Origin: Pleurotus djamor
Lineage: Eukaryota > Basidiomycota > Agaricomycetes > Agaricales > Pleurotaceae
DNA: 64,000 nt
Reading direction: 5' to 3'
Assembly (NCBI GenBank): GCA_029747585.1
Contig: JAPEVF010000063.1
Coordinates: forward strand, 1-64,000
Part shown: in pieces, positions 38,436-50,433 of the stretch
Numbering within the stretch: the stretch's first letter is position 1
Layout of the letters: every line of letters starts with the position of its first letter
The notes under the pieces: model-generated
Told to the model about the DNA's origin: nothing
Seen by the model: only the letters and a program-made list of their open reading frames with translations
Database searches by the model: none
Made by a program: the position numbers and the translations under genes

Positions 38436-39330
38436 CCCCTCATTCCTATTAGTATGTAATAGCCCTGGCGACCTTATCATCATGCATCATGTATCATTAG
38501 CATTCTACTATACGTTCCAACTGCACCATTATTTGCCATTGGAACTTGACACACTTAAGGTGTTTTATTCAGTGAGGAAACTTGAAGTGAAGGATATCTC
38601 GGACCTGGGTTCCATAGGGCATAGGGGCAGCTTGAAGTGAGTTCAAGCTGATAAGAACCGTGCCTCGGAAGTGGCAACCGACGCGTGTCAAAGATTGACC
38701 TGCCCTAAACTCGGACACGCCCCGCCATAAACAAAAAGTCGAACTGGCTTGCAGGGATGCTCCTTGTCGACGCACGACTTCTTTTCCAACCATTGCAACA
38801 CCTGATGCCTGGACTCTGGACGGGATGAGCTTATATCGGTGAGTACTCGCCTCCTTCAATGCGGAGGATTTCTGCGCACGCATTTTGTGATGAGCTCGTA
38901 TATATTTCAGTTATCCCTGTCTTAACTTTCATGTCGAGACCTTGAAATTCTGACCACTCCAATCCATTTCTTCTCGTTTTCGCGGACCATTATTGACGAC
39001 GTTCTCTTTCTAGGATGTTTGTGCTCGGCCACGGCGAACGAAAGGTGGTGGTCTACATGTACACGTAGTGTCCTTTGTGCAAGTAATTGTTTTTCCGAAT
39101 ATCTAAAAAGTTTCCATCATGCATGTGCCATGCGCACCGACTGTCCGAAAAATCAGCATGTTCTGTTGGGCTACAAGGGCATCGATTTGCGAGGGAAATC
39201 GATGGATGGGTGATATTTTTGATAAGTCCCGTGAGCGCCTGCCCTAAAGTCTACCTCAGATCAGCCAGTGACTCGCCATTGAAATCTCAAAAATTTCCAT
39301 CTACTCCTCCTTCTCCTCCCCTTCATCGCC
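38436..39330. other. intergenic, BAG 3' flank and eEF1B gamma promoter
   Basis: No gene is seen in this 895-base stretch.  It contains one copy of a short repeat (38908-38939) whose partner lies inside the second intron of the downstream gene. Pyrimidine-rich sequence just before the start codon at 39331 (CTCCTTCTCCTCCCCTTC) is typical of highly expressed translation-factor genes in fungi. Confidence 0.55.
38908..38939. repeat. short dispersed repeat, copy 1
   Basis: CAGTTATCCCTGTCTTAA is followed four bases later by CATGTCGA. The same 18-mer and 8-mer with equal spacing recur at 39679-39710, with 28 of 32 positions identical. GATGAG precedes both copies at a similar distance. The copies are 771 bases apart in the same orientation. 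This copy is intergenic. Confidence 0.8.
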
Positions 39331-40982
39331 ATGTCTGCAGGTACAATCTACACCATCCCACAACAGGCTAAGGGAAAGCTCGTAAGTTGTATCGTCGTTT
39401 AATGTGCGATTTGACACTGATATATCTCGGGTCAGGTTCGAGCGGTCGCTGCCTTCGGTGGCCTCGATACAGCTCTTCCGGAAGGCTATGTCCATTTTGA
39501 GACCAACAAGCAACCCGAATTCCTCTCCAAGTTCCCTCATGGAAAAATCCCAGCTTGGGAAGGTGCCGATGGCTTCAAACTTTTTGAGGGAGCAGCCGTT
39601 GCACGATATCGTGAGTAACCGATCTCAAAGCTTTGTTATCATTTTCATAACGCGCTGGACGATGAGATATTCATCTATCAGTTATCCCTGTCTTAATCGT
39701 CATGTCGATATCTACTGCTTTCTGATCAGCCTCATTTCCCCTGTCTACTGGACTTCGGATCGCTAACGGAAGTGTCTTCACAGTCGCTGCTCTCGCTCCC
39801 AACTCCGGCCTCCTTGGTGCTGATCTCAAGGAATCTGCCTTGGTTGACCAATGGGCTCACCTTGCCGAGTCGGAAGTCGATGCCAACGTTAGCCTGATCT
39901 TCCAACTGTGCAAAGGCATCATCACTCCTTACAACAAGCCCGTGCGTCTTTTTCCATACTTACTCTTACACCCCGAGTAACTCCTCGAAAATCAGATTCA
40001 CGTCGCGTCCGACGAGCGTGCCCGTCGTGCTTTGAGAACCCTTGATGCCCATCTCCTCCAACACACCTTCTTCGTTGGCGAGCGTATCACCCTCGCCGAT
40101 CTCACTGTTGCCAGTATCGTTCAACGCGCCGTCACCATCAACGTAGATGCCGCTGCCCGCTCTGAGTTCCCCAATCTCATCCGTCACCTTGAAACTATCG
40201 TCAACCAACCCAAGTTGAAGGAGATCTTTGGCCCTGTTGAATACGCCGAGAAAGCTCTCCAGTATGTCCCTCCCGCCAAAGAAAAGAAGGAGCCCAAGCC
40301 CGCTCCTGCTCCTGCTCCTAAGGCCGAGAAGAAGCCTAAGGCTAAGGAAGACGATGAAGAGGAGGAACCCCTCGTCCCTGCTGAGCCCAAGGTCAAGAAC
40401 CCCCTCGATGACCTACCAAAGTCGACGTTCAACCTTGAGGACTGGAAACGTGCCTACTCCAACAAGGATACTCGTGGAGTTGACGGATCCATCGAATGGT
40501 TCTACCAAAAGTGCGTTGATTTTTTTTCTTCCGCTACCCCAATCTGTATCTGAAATTCTCCTAGCTTCGACAAGGAGGGCTTCTCCGTCTGGCGTGTGGA
40601 CTTCAAGTACAACGAAGAACTCACCTTGACCTTCATGTCTTCCAACCAAATCACCGGCTTCTACAACCGCCTTGAGGCCTCACGTAAATACCTCTTCGGT
40701 TCGATGGGTGTCTTGGGAAGCAACAACAACTCGGTGATCTCGGGTACTCTCATTCTGCGCGGCCAGGATGTCAAGCCCGTTGTTGACGTTGCCCCCGACT
40801 GGGAATCTTACACGTACACCAAGTTGGACTTGGATAACGCTGACGATAAGGCGTTCTTCGAGGCTGCTTTGGCTTGGGACCTCGAGATTGGAGATAAGAA
40901 GTGGGCTGATGGTAAAAACGTACGTGTCCTCTCCATAGTTTCAGGCCCAGTCGCTGACGGATGAATGATACAGTTCAAGTAA
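39331..40982 (+). CDS. TEF4: translation elongation factor eEF1B gamma subunit
   Basis: Six exons (39331-39381, 39436-39610, 39784-39941, 39996-40510, 40565-40919, 40974-40982) give 420 residues, the normal length. A glutathione-transferase-like N-terminal domain (residues 1-85) and C-terminal helical domain (to about 215, with HTFFVGERITLADLTVASIV) are followed by a Lys/Pro/Ala-rich linker. The conserved EF1G domain (about 255-420) contains PLDDLPKSTFNLEDWKRAYS, SIEWFYQNFDKEGFSVWRVD and YLFGSMGVLGSNNNSVISG. The subunit scaffolds eEF1B, the nucleotide exchange factor of eEF1A. The last exon encodes only Phe-Lys before the stop. Intron 2 (173 nt) is about three times longer than the others and carries copy 2 of the dispersed repeat. 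Yeast has two paralogues, TEF4 and CAM1, so the symbol is generic. Confidence 0.97.
39679..39710. repeat. short dispersed repeat, copy 2, in eEF1B gamma intron 2
   Basis: This is the partner of 38908-38939, with the same orientation and spacing of the conserved 18-mer and 8-mer. It lies in the middle of an intron about 120 nt longer than its neighbours, so it may be part of a larger inserted sequence whose edges I cannot define. Confidence 0.8.
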
Positions 40983-41346
40983 TGTTTTGCATATCATTAA
41001 TGACCTTATTCTTCTCATGTGGTAGATAGAGCAGCTCCAAAAAACAATGTTGTACTCTATATCTGAGCCCTTTGGTGGGGTACCTTCTTCGAGCCAGCGC
41101 TTGTCAGTGTTTGCATTGCGTTCCCGAGACAAACAGCGCGTCACTTGATCGGATGTCGCGGTGCCAATAAAGGTCTCTCTTCGCGTTTAACTTTCATCAT
41201 CACCGACATTTCCTCTGCTTATCCTGACCTTTTCGTATATTACCGATTCCTCTTTTTCAAGTTCTCATACACATCTTTCGAGTAAGAACATGCTGTTGCT
41301 CGCAGCGTTTCCTGACGTATGCGTCTCATTTTCAGGAGGCACATAA
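40983..41346. other. intergenic with probable NST1 5' UTR intron
   Basis: These 364 bases hold the eEF1B gamma 3' flank and the NST1 promoter. A donor-like GTAAGAACAT (41282) and an acceptor-like CTCATTTTCAG (41326-41336) sit just before the NST1 start codon, consistent with a short intron in the 5' UTR. Confidence 0.4.
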
Positions 41347-44300
41347 ATGGCCAAATCGAACGCTAAGGGCAAGACACCCGTGCGTCATAATAACGGAACG
41401 AGCAAATCGAAAGGTAGACTGGCAGAGAAGGGCACACCACCGCCTGCTCTGCAGCCAGATCGTCCACCCTTATCACATCCTCCTCCACCACCGCCGACCT
41501 TTCCACTGCCCGAGGTCGTCGAGGAAGTCCGTGCCGAGCTAGCGGCTAAAGCGCAAGAGCTTTACCAGAAGATGGACCCTCTGATCCCCCGGCCGCTGCG
41601 CGAACGAGACTCGGTTAGCATAGGCGCGGAGGGGTTGGCGATTGGGGATGAGCAGTACTGGGCATCGGTGCCGCAACACATACGCAATGCGGTGATGAAG
41701 TATTACTCATCTCCTCCGTTGCGACAACAAAATGGGCTGGATATGAAGGAGGTTGAGCTGCATGCGCTGGCGCAAAAGTTGGTGGACGGGGGTTTTGTGG
41801 ACGAGCATGGAGTTGGACCGAATATTGGGCTGCCGTTCGATCCGTCCATGCTGGAGAACTCTGCGTTCGACCAGTACATCAAGGACGCTGCGGCCACGCT
41901 AGTGCCCATCCCCCCNGATGGACTTTCGCGTTGACGTTACTTTGGAAGAACATGAGATAGTCGAGGATGACGAGTATTATTCTGAAGATGAACAAGGACC
42001 TGAAATGCAAGTTCCTTTGTCCAAGAACAGAACAAACATTTCTTACAACGCTCATCCCGACAGTACGACCTTCACTAAGACAAAGACCTCAAAAGGGAAG
42101 AAAAGCAAGGCGACCGTCACCAGCACGGTCGTGACCTCGGTGCATACGACAAAAATGGTAACCGCGCCGCTGCCGGAGCGGAGTCCGGAATCACGACCCA
42201 CGCCACAGTCCGCCGATCGTCGGCGTGACAAATCTTCACTTCCGCCTTCAGTTTCCAGTACGACCACAACGACCGCGAACATGCCAGCCCCGAAATCGCA
42301 GCAGCAGCCTCCACCGAGTTCCGTTTCGATGGGCAAAAAACCCATGCTTTATCCCCCTGCCTCACAGACGCCAGCGACGACGACGACGGCGCAACAGCAG
42401 TCACAGGGAAAGAGCGCAAGAGCGGCGTCAAAGCAACCTCTGTCTGCACATGCATATCCCCACAATCATCCTCATCATCATCCATCCTCACCGTCGTCTA
42501 ATGCATCTCAGCCACAGAAACCTCGGCCGCCCAATTCCAATAATACTTCATCAAAGAACAATAAGATCTGGAGCACGAGCAACTCTGAGGAGCGGGAACG
42601 AATCAAAGAGTTCTGGCTGGGTCTTGGTGAAGAGGAACGGCGAAACCTGGTCAAAATCGAAAAGGACACCGTTCTACGCAAGATGAAGGAACAACAAAAA
42701 CACAGTTGCAATTGCGCTGTGTGTGGGCGGAAGCGGTCTGTCATTTTATTTTATTTATCTTTTACCCGATTTTTATACTGAACTCATGGATCTTTTTCTC
42801 TCGGGTATCCCATCAATCTCATCAATCCATTCGGCGTATTAGGACTGCGATTGAAGAGGAGCTTGAGGTACTGTACGACGCTTATTACGAGGAGCTTGAA
42901 CAGTACGCGAATTACCAGCAGCGATATGTCTCATCTGGCCGAACGATCCCTCCACCGCCTGGCCCAGGGCCCTTTCCCGGCAGCGTCGAAGTGGACAAGG
43001 ACGGCGCTGTTGTGGGTCCCAACAGTAAGTCGCCACATCCGCCACCTCGCAATACAGCCAAACATCCCAATGGTGTAAACGGTCGCAAGGCACAATTACC
43101 ATCGGTCAAGCAAGCGGAATCCGAGTTTGACGACGACGAGGGCGATGATTATGACGATGAGGAAGAGGAGTATGATGAAGAGGAAGAAGAAGGTGAGGAG
43201 GAAGAAGAGGAGGAGGAGGAAGAAGTTCCTGAAGAGGAGGAAGAAAAGCCGCCGAGAAGTGGGCGACAAGGGAGGGAGGTTCCTGCTTCCAGAGGTCGAC
43301 GTACGGCAGCAAATCCAAAGGCCAATGGACGCGACGGGCTATTCAGTAGCCTTACTGTCACTGGCAAGTCCTCTCTCTTTCGCGCCTCGTCCCCTTTTCC
43401 CGCGCATTCTCCGTAGAACACTTCTCATCTGAGGAGATCTCTTTCTACAGGCCCAGGTAATATATTGACCGTAGCTGATGATCTACTGAAGAATGATGGT
43501 CAGAAGTTCTTGGAGATGATGGAGCAACTGGCAGAGCGACGTATGCAGAGGGAGGAAGAGGCCGCCGTTAATGTCGAGGAGGATAGTGAAGATGAGGAAG
43601 AGGACGAGGAAGAAGATGACGACGATGAGGAGGATGAAGAAGAAGATGACGAGGAAGATGACGAAGAGGTATGTTTTTCTTAATTACCTATGTGGCCCTT
43701 TCGTTCATCGGCTCTTTCCCTTTCATAGATAATGACAGAGGAACAGAAGATGGAAGAAGGGAAGAGAATGTTTTCCATCTTCGCCGCTCGTATGTTTGAG
43801 CAACGGGTCCTTCAAGCTTACAGAGAGAAGGTTGCCCAGGAACGACAATTGCAACTTCTACGCGAGCTCGAGGACGAAGACAAACAGACGAAGGAGAAAG
43901 AGGCCAAGAAGCAGTCGCAAAACCAGAAAAAGAAGGACAAGAAGAAGTATGGTCTATTCATTGCTCGAATTATATGATACCCATTGACGTCAATGTACTC
44001 TAGGCTGCAGAAGATGGCGAAAGAGGAAGAGCGCGCTCAAAAAGCTGCGGAAAAGGCTGCTGAGGAAGCTGCTTTGAAAGCTAAGCAATTTGCGCTTGAA
44101 GAGGATCAACGTAAGCGTAAAGAAGAGGAACGATTGAAGCGTGAGGCAGATCGCAAAGCTNCGAGAGGAGGAGAAGCAACGCAAAGATGAAGAGCGTCGC
44201 AGGAGGCTAGCGGATGAGAAGGAGCGCGAAGCCGAACGAGAGAAGAAGCGAAAGGAGAAAGAGGAAAAGGCACGACGGGAAAAGGAAGAGAAGGAGCGTA

Positions 44301-45529
44301 AGGCTCGCGAGGAGCGGGAGGCCAAGGCTGCACAAGAGAAAGCTGCTGCTGCTGCTAAGCGGGAACAGATGGAGAAGGAGAAGAAGGAGAAGGAAGAGAA
44401 GGAACGAAAGGAGCGGGAAGAGAAAGCAGAAAGAGAGGCTAAAGAACGACTTGCACAGCAGCAGCAGTCGCAACAACGCGCGGCATCGTCAAGCAAGGCA
44501 GCGCGCGCTCCTCCCTCCCCTCGCAATGCTACAGCTTCAGGATCATCCAACGGTCAACGTGCTCCTGTCGTCAATGGCACTGCGAACAAGAAGATCCTCT
44601 CCAAGCCTCCCGCGGTCTCAACTCCAGCTGCCGGTCCAAGCCAGATCCAGCCATCGACCTCCCAACGTTCTCAGCAAAGTCGACCTCTTGTAGCACATCC
44701 TTCCCAACCTGCTACGCCGATCACGCCACAGCTTTCCCAACACCATCACCTCCCTCCTCAGCCTCCAATGTACCCTCCTGGACCTCCTGGTATCATTCCT
44801 CCAGCCAATGCACTATCTCCTCGTACACCGTTCGCTCCCCCTCCGTTTGGCTTCGCTCCTGGGCCGTCCATGCAACCCAGCCCAACCTCCCCACTGGCTC
44901 CCTCAGCAATCCCAAGGAACTTTGGCTTAGGTGGTCCACCGCCACCGTTCGACAGTCCTTTCCCTCGTGGCATCGCTCCCATAGTCTCTGTTCCCTCTCC
45001 GATTGGACCCCCACCAAAGACTCCATTGCCACCTCTTGCGCCGCCCTCTTCCCTCGCCCCTGGTTCCAATCGCAGAGCTTCAGTTCCTGACCCAGGACCA
45101 ATCACCCGGCCTATCGCCCCCATTGCACGGCCAACTGAAGTTTCCACGTCTAGCTCTGGATCACCTGTTCGCCGGTCTCCGAGTCCTAAAGGTGTTCTTG
45201 GGTCATCAGCTCTTGCTGCTGAAGACGATGAGGTGGTTTCTGCGCCCACTCGTCGTAGCGGCTCCGTTGGGACGGTTGGTCACGGCTGGGGTCCAGCTAG
45301 CCCCCGAGGAGCTATTGGAGACAACACAATCAGACCGCCGTGGGCCTCTGGGGCACCTCCGGGTGGCCCTATCATGCCTCCTGGCCCTCCTGGGTTCGGC
45401 AATCCTCGCCCCATAGGTAACTTATGGGGTGCGCCGGGAAACCCGGATTGGCACCCAACCAACGGTCCTTTCTTTTCGAACACCTTTCTGGCCAATACGG
45501 CTTCTCCCCCGCCCCATTCTAACTCTTAA
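41347..45529 (+). CDS. NST1: stress-response protein Nst1
   Basis: Five exons (41347-42735, 42843-43363, 43451-43668, 43729-43946, 44004-45529) give about 1289 residues once two spurious Ns (41916 and 44161) are dropped; each otherwise shifts the frame. Order: a Pro-rich N-terminus, a conserved acidic segment ([20 protein letters not shown]), Ser/Pro/Gln-rich linker, then the diagnostic [20 protein letters not shown] and [12 protein letters not shown] followed by [20 protein letters not shown]. Acidic Glu/Asp tracts (43130-43250, 43570-43668), a long Lys/Glu/Arg coiled coil (about 44004-44470) and a Pro/Gly-rich C-terminus complete it. In yeast Nst1 affects salt tolerance and associates with mRNA-processing and P-body factors. 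The intron at 43364 begins with a consensus GCAAGT, a GC-AG intron supported by phase. Confidence 0.92.
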
Positions 45530-45725
45530 TGGCTTGGTTAACGGCCTTGTAAACCATGATATGCCGTTGCTTCGTTTTCGCTTTGATGCTGCATCTTTAG
45601 CCACTCATCATTTACTCACTCTATTCACACAAGTAGTTGTTCTCCTCGACAAGCATTTTTGACATGAAACAATTCACAATCCACTTGAGAATCCAAATGC
45701 AGCAAGGGTATATTGTTATTAAGGG
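45530..45725. other. convergent 3' spacer between NST1 and NEO1
   Basis: The two genes end 196 bases apart on opposite strands. The spacer should hold both polyadenylation regions. No additional feature is seen. Confidence 0.5.
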
Positions 45726-48700
45726 CTATAGTAGTTTGCTCGATGCCGCAGGTGCGACTCTACTCCGAATCAGCTTGATTATGTATAGCGGAAGTGCACT
45801 AATAGCTACGATGACTGCGGTTTTCCAAGCAAAGTCAACGGTCACAACGAAGGAGAGATCTAATGGACTCGCATCAGCAAGTTTTGCGCGCGTATAAGTT
45901 CTTCGACCTTACCGAAGTATTCGGGTAGGAAAGCGATACTGATGATGTAGAAAAACAAGGTCACCACCTCTGAAATGACCATGTACACGTGCCTATACCC
46001 AGCATGAATTCCAGAAATGATCGGAGGAAAAGAGTAGCGCAATTTACCAAGTCGTGATTTCAAGGGCTACCATGATCAACTCATTTAGGATCAGCGCAGT
46101 GAAAGAAATGGACACGATATGCAGGAACTCCGTTTCAAACAGGACCAAGGACATGATCATGATGGCGGCGCCTACGGCAAGTAATCAGTATCGAAAGAAG
46201 AGTTCATCGATGTTACACAACGGACCTTGATAGAGACTGACCATCAACCACTGGAAGAAAGTTTTGTAAGAAAGAGCGCGACCCTGTTACCCTTGTCAGA
46301 ACGGGAGGGTATTGAGACACAGGGATAAACTTGGCTAACCTTGGTGAGTTCTTTGTAGAGCTCGGGGTATAACAGGGCAAGATCTTCGTTGACATCACGA
46401 TCAAGGACCAATGAGAACACGGGTGCCATGGTATATACGGTAGCATAACCCATCATTAGCCACCCTTGGTATAGGGCAATGGGCGCGAAATAAAATATGC
46501 AGGAGAAGACGGCTTGCATGATGGAGATGATAAGACCACGATGGATGACGAATTGAGCGAGTTTGGCGGAACGGCGGTAAGAATTACGGCCATGCCACAG
46601 GAGCAATTTGGTGAGATAGCTGAATTGCGTGACGGAAAAGTCCGCAGCTAGTGATGCTTGCTTTCCTTCTTTACCAACGATGCCGACACCTGAAGGCAAT
46701 GCGAGGTCACGAGATAGACTAAGGATGGGATAGGAAGGACTTACCGACATCAGCAGCTTGGATCATGCTCACATCATTACCACCATCCCCTATACAACAA
46801 ACACGCTTCTGGGTGTGCTTTCGGATAAGACGGGCGACGTCAGCCTTCTGAGTAGGCGAGCACCGACATGCGACCACTGCTGACAACTTCGTTGCAATTT
46901 CAATGAACTCATTCTTGAACAAGTTGAGACAAATCTTTGCAATAATAATGCTCGTCATCAATACATTGAAAGTGATATGAGGGATCCGCATACCTGGAGT
47001 GATTCTCCGTCAATGACAAGGCAGCAGTCGAGTTTATTCTGCAGGAACTCCAACTGGTCCCGCACTTCATCGGAGGTTTTCACTGAAATACAAGGGAATA
47101 TGGGTTAGTAGAGGAACTGGACTAACCAGGTTCTCACATTTCGCAACTTCGTGAATATATTGATTTCGCGCGACCAGTTTAGTGGAAATAGCAATGCAGC
47201 GAGCTGTCTCGATTTTGTCACCAGTCAGCATCCAAATCTTGATCCCAGCATTTCGCAGTAGCTCCAGAGTGCCTTTCACATCGTCTTGCAGTTTATCCTC
47301 GACACCGGTTAGACCGAGGAGCTCCAGGTCGCGCTCCAGATACTCCGCAACCACATTCTGCATTGCTTCGTTTCGACCGTCGAGTTTAACGCTTGCCTGT
47401 TGATGTTGCGCTTTGAATTCGGCGTACATCTGAGGGCTTAGTCGCTTTCGCGCCATCACGAGAGTGCGCAGGCCTTCTCGCGCCATGTTACCAGTTTCTT
47501 CCTCAAGCCAGTCATTACGCTGTACAATCTTGGCCATGACCACGTCCGCGCCCTTCTGCAAGAAGGTGATCTCACCAGAATGGGTCTCACGAACGACGAT
47601 ACCCATGCGTTTGGATTCCGAAGTGAACGGGAAGATATCGAGTACTTCGAATTCCAAACGAGCGCCTGTGGGCGTCTGGAGTTCCATGCGAGTGCGGTCA
47701 CGGAATACCAGGGTCAATCCAATTGTCTCTGTCCATTTGACGATGGCGACTTCATCTGGAGAGGAGGCTTGATATGTCACAGAGCCGTCGTCGTTGGTGA
47801 CTGGTGTAACCTAAAGAGACATTCGATTTGCATAGAACAACGAACTGACAAGTATTGGGCATACATTGTGACAGAGAGCTAAGCTCAGGACGACGTCGCG
47901 TACTCTGGAAGACATGTCGCGACGGCCACGAGTAGCTAGCTGAACACCTGTTGAAAGTGAACCCTGCCTACGATGGGCTGCTCATAGGGAGAATGCGTAA
48001 GAATGGCCCTGGAAATCTATGCAAGTGCAAACTCACCGTTCTCAGACGCTCCAAATGCAACAGCGAGCTGGTGAGCGACTTCATCCATAGAATCAAAGCC
48101 ATAGGACATAGTTCCCATATGCAGCTTCTTCATCTCCATTTCTAGTCAGAACACGGTCAAATGCCATCTTGATAATGCGAGTACACCACAGCTTACCATT
48201 CTGAGTGAGTGTGCCAGTCTTATCACTGAGGAGGTACTCTATTCTTCCAAGTTCTTCTGGTAGGGTACTTGTTCGGACGATCGTATTGGGGATTTCATGG
48301 TCATTCATGATGTGTGACGCATAAACCGTCTTTCCCATATCTAGATTCACTCGGAGACTGAATCCGGCGATGAGCCCGATTTGTAAGATTTGATTCGGCG
48401 ACGAACATACCTAATCGGGATGATCGACGAAAACAAGATTAAGAACCGGAAGACGTAGATATACCAGAGACCACGGAAGCCGTTCAAGGCAACGAGGACG
48501 ACCGATAGTGCAAATGTCACGGCACATAGAATCTAAACAGGCGAAGGTGAGGATGCGATGAGATCGCCGGGTGAAATGGCACTGACTTTCGCCAATTTGT
48601 TGATTTCTAGATCCAACAGGCCGACTTTGGTCTCCGGATGGCTAGTATTCATTACTGCCCGGGTTTCAGAGCCAGTATATATAACAAAGCCGACAGCGGA

Positions 48701-50059
48701 CCCAGCTGCTAGAACCGTGTTTGACCAGAGGACATTCTCTGCCGTGAGTGGTTCTATAGTGGGAACGGGGACCATGGGGACATCGTTGGGCCCACCAAGG
48801 ATGGGCGTAGGTGGTGTATTGACAGTAAACGTGCCAACAAACGAATGAATATCCTTGATGGGAGCATCCGCTAGCCGAGGAGTAAGCAACCGAAGCCAAT
48901 AAGGGTAGAAGCCTCTTACCATAGATCTCAGCGTCCAAACCTAATAACCTTTTGTCATCGCCTAACTTCTGACACGAAGGTACGGCTACTCGAAGTTTCC
49001 AGTCAGTTTCACCATCAAGTTGATCAGTACGGATGAAGCAAGTTCCAGAAGAGTCTGATGTCCGAAGCAGGACCATATCGGCGGGTACGCGCTGATTCTT
49101 CTCCAAAACGACAAGGTCCCCCACTCGTATGGATGAAGAAGGCACGGCTCGGGTGATGACACTATCTAGCAGGGAAGATGTGGACGGGGACGCGAGGTTC
49201 GAGCTTGGTTGTGTTGAACGAATTGCATCGGGATTCTCCAGTATGAGGTATTTCTGTGAGTTGGCTTCACGGTCGCGTAGGTTGCGCTTGTAGTCATCGT
49301 AAGCTTCCTTGCCCATCGTCACAAACAAGACAAAGGCCAAAGGAGCGATGTATGTGAAGATGAACCCTACAGCCAATCAATAATTAACGGTGACACGGCG
49401 GCAGAGATGAACCGAATACGTGCCTATCTTGAGGGCAGGAACAAATTGCGACAGAGCGACAAGCAGAAAGTATAGGTTAAAGAAGAACTTGAACTGTTCA
49501 TAGAATACGATGGGCAGAAATGTGAACGCATTGTATTTTTGATTCCGGACAATATTCGCAGGAAAGCGCGACTGTAGCTTGTCTAGAACACGCACAGGCT
49601 TGTAAGCTAGTGAGCGCACGCATAAGTAGGATTACCTGGTGGTCTGAAGGGTACCGTTCTCGACTTGTCCTTCCCTGAACGACTCTTGAGTGAAGCAGTT
49701 GGGGACCTCTATAGACTAACCGATGAGTTATCTAAGAACTTGCGAGGGTTTGAGCTGACCTTCTGTGGTGAGGGGGGACTATTGGATTTGAATACATCCG
49801 AGCTGCCTTCCTCTACGTCGTAGTCCGATCCCAGCAATGTAGCCTCCTCCTCTGGGTCATCACTGTACTTCTGCTTGCCCTTGCCCTTCCCAACACGTCT
49901 AGACGAGCCAGTAGCTGCCGCTCTTAGACCTGCACGCATCTGGGATCCCCGTTGGTTGGTATCGTGAGCTTCGTTATCGTCGTCGTTGTCGTCTTGACCG
50001 TTGAGTCTTGTGTAGCCCGAGCGGTTCTTTCGAATGGAGTGCAAAGGGATCTCGGTCAT
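45726..50059 (-). CDS. NEO1: P4-type phospholipid flippase Neo1 (class P4B)
   Basis: This multi-exon minus-strand gene starts at 50059 (exons 50059-49760, 49708-49636, 49606-49424, 49366-48920, 48870-48587 and further) and ends with TAG at 45728-45726, roughly 1100 residues. The cytosolic N-terminus is followed by the family signature [19 protein letters not shown] and first spans ([19 protein letters not shown]). The actuator-loop P4 motif is [13 protein letters not shown], the phosphorylation site [20 protein letters not shown], and the nucleotide-binding part contains [16 protein letters not shown] and [10 protein letters not shown]. The hinge motifs MLTGDKIET and [18 protein letters not shown] are intact, and the last spans end in [10 protein letters not shown]. 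Neo1/ATP9 proteins act at Golgi and endosomes, moving PE and PS without a Cdc50 partner. The intron at 49423 starts GCACGT, apparently GC-AG. All catalytic motifs are present. It is divergent from the Golgi pH regulator gene. Confidence 0.95.
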
Positions 50060-50433
50060 ATATAGTACTCGAATTGACGCGCAGCGCCTGGAGAAAGCTC
50101 GTCACTCGTCGTAAGGCTTTTTTACTAGGTCCAGGTTGATATGGTGGTGTCTTCCAGCTCCTCAAAAGAAAGCACGGAGCGCAGATGTGGGTGAGTGAGT
50201 GTTATGGACAAAGCGTCCTGACGCGGTCACCAGTAGTGACGCAGGTTGAAGATTGTGGTTTGCTTACCGTGGGATAGCTTCAGTGACCGTGAGAGCGGCT
50301 ATTCACTGACCGTGGGACGGAAATCCTGTGGGCTACGTTGTTTTGCGCAGTGACCACGTCAAGGAATCCACAAACGCCGAATGTTGAGCAATAACCACCA
50401 CGTCCGACTAGTTTTCAGTGCGAAACGCCATTC
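50060..50433. promoter_or_regulatory. bidirectional promoter NEO1/GPHR with repeated GTGACCGTG motif
   Basis: The 374-base interval between two divergent start codons contains several related copies of one word. ACCGTGGGA occurs at 50266-50274, AGTGACCGTGAGA at 50282-50294, ACTGACCGTGGGA at 50305-50317, and CAGTGACC at 50348-50355. An inverted GGTCACCAGTAGTGACG lies at 50225-50241. Four clustered copies in a short divergent promoter suggest a transcription-factor site controlling one or both genes. The factor is unknown. Confidence 0.45.

Noticed and set aside
38908..39710. Partial similarity of the repeat core (AGGGATAAC on the reverse strand) to the I-SceI homing-endonuclease site
   Set aside because: Only nine bases match, there is no endonuclease gene nearby, and the site is far too degenerate.
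43106..44550. Long minus-strand Ser/Leu/Phe-rich frames opposite NST1
   Set aside because: They are antisense shadows of the Glu/Lys-rich tracts and coiled coil of NST1.
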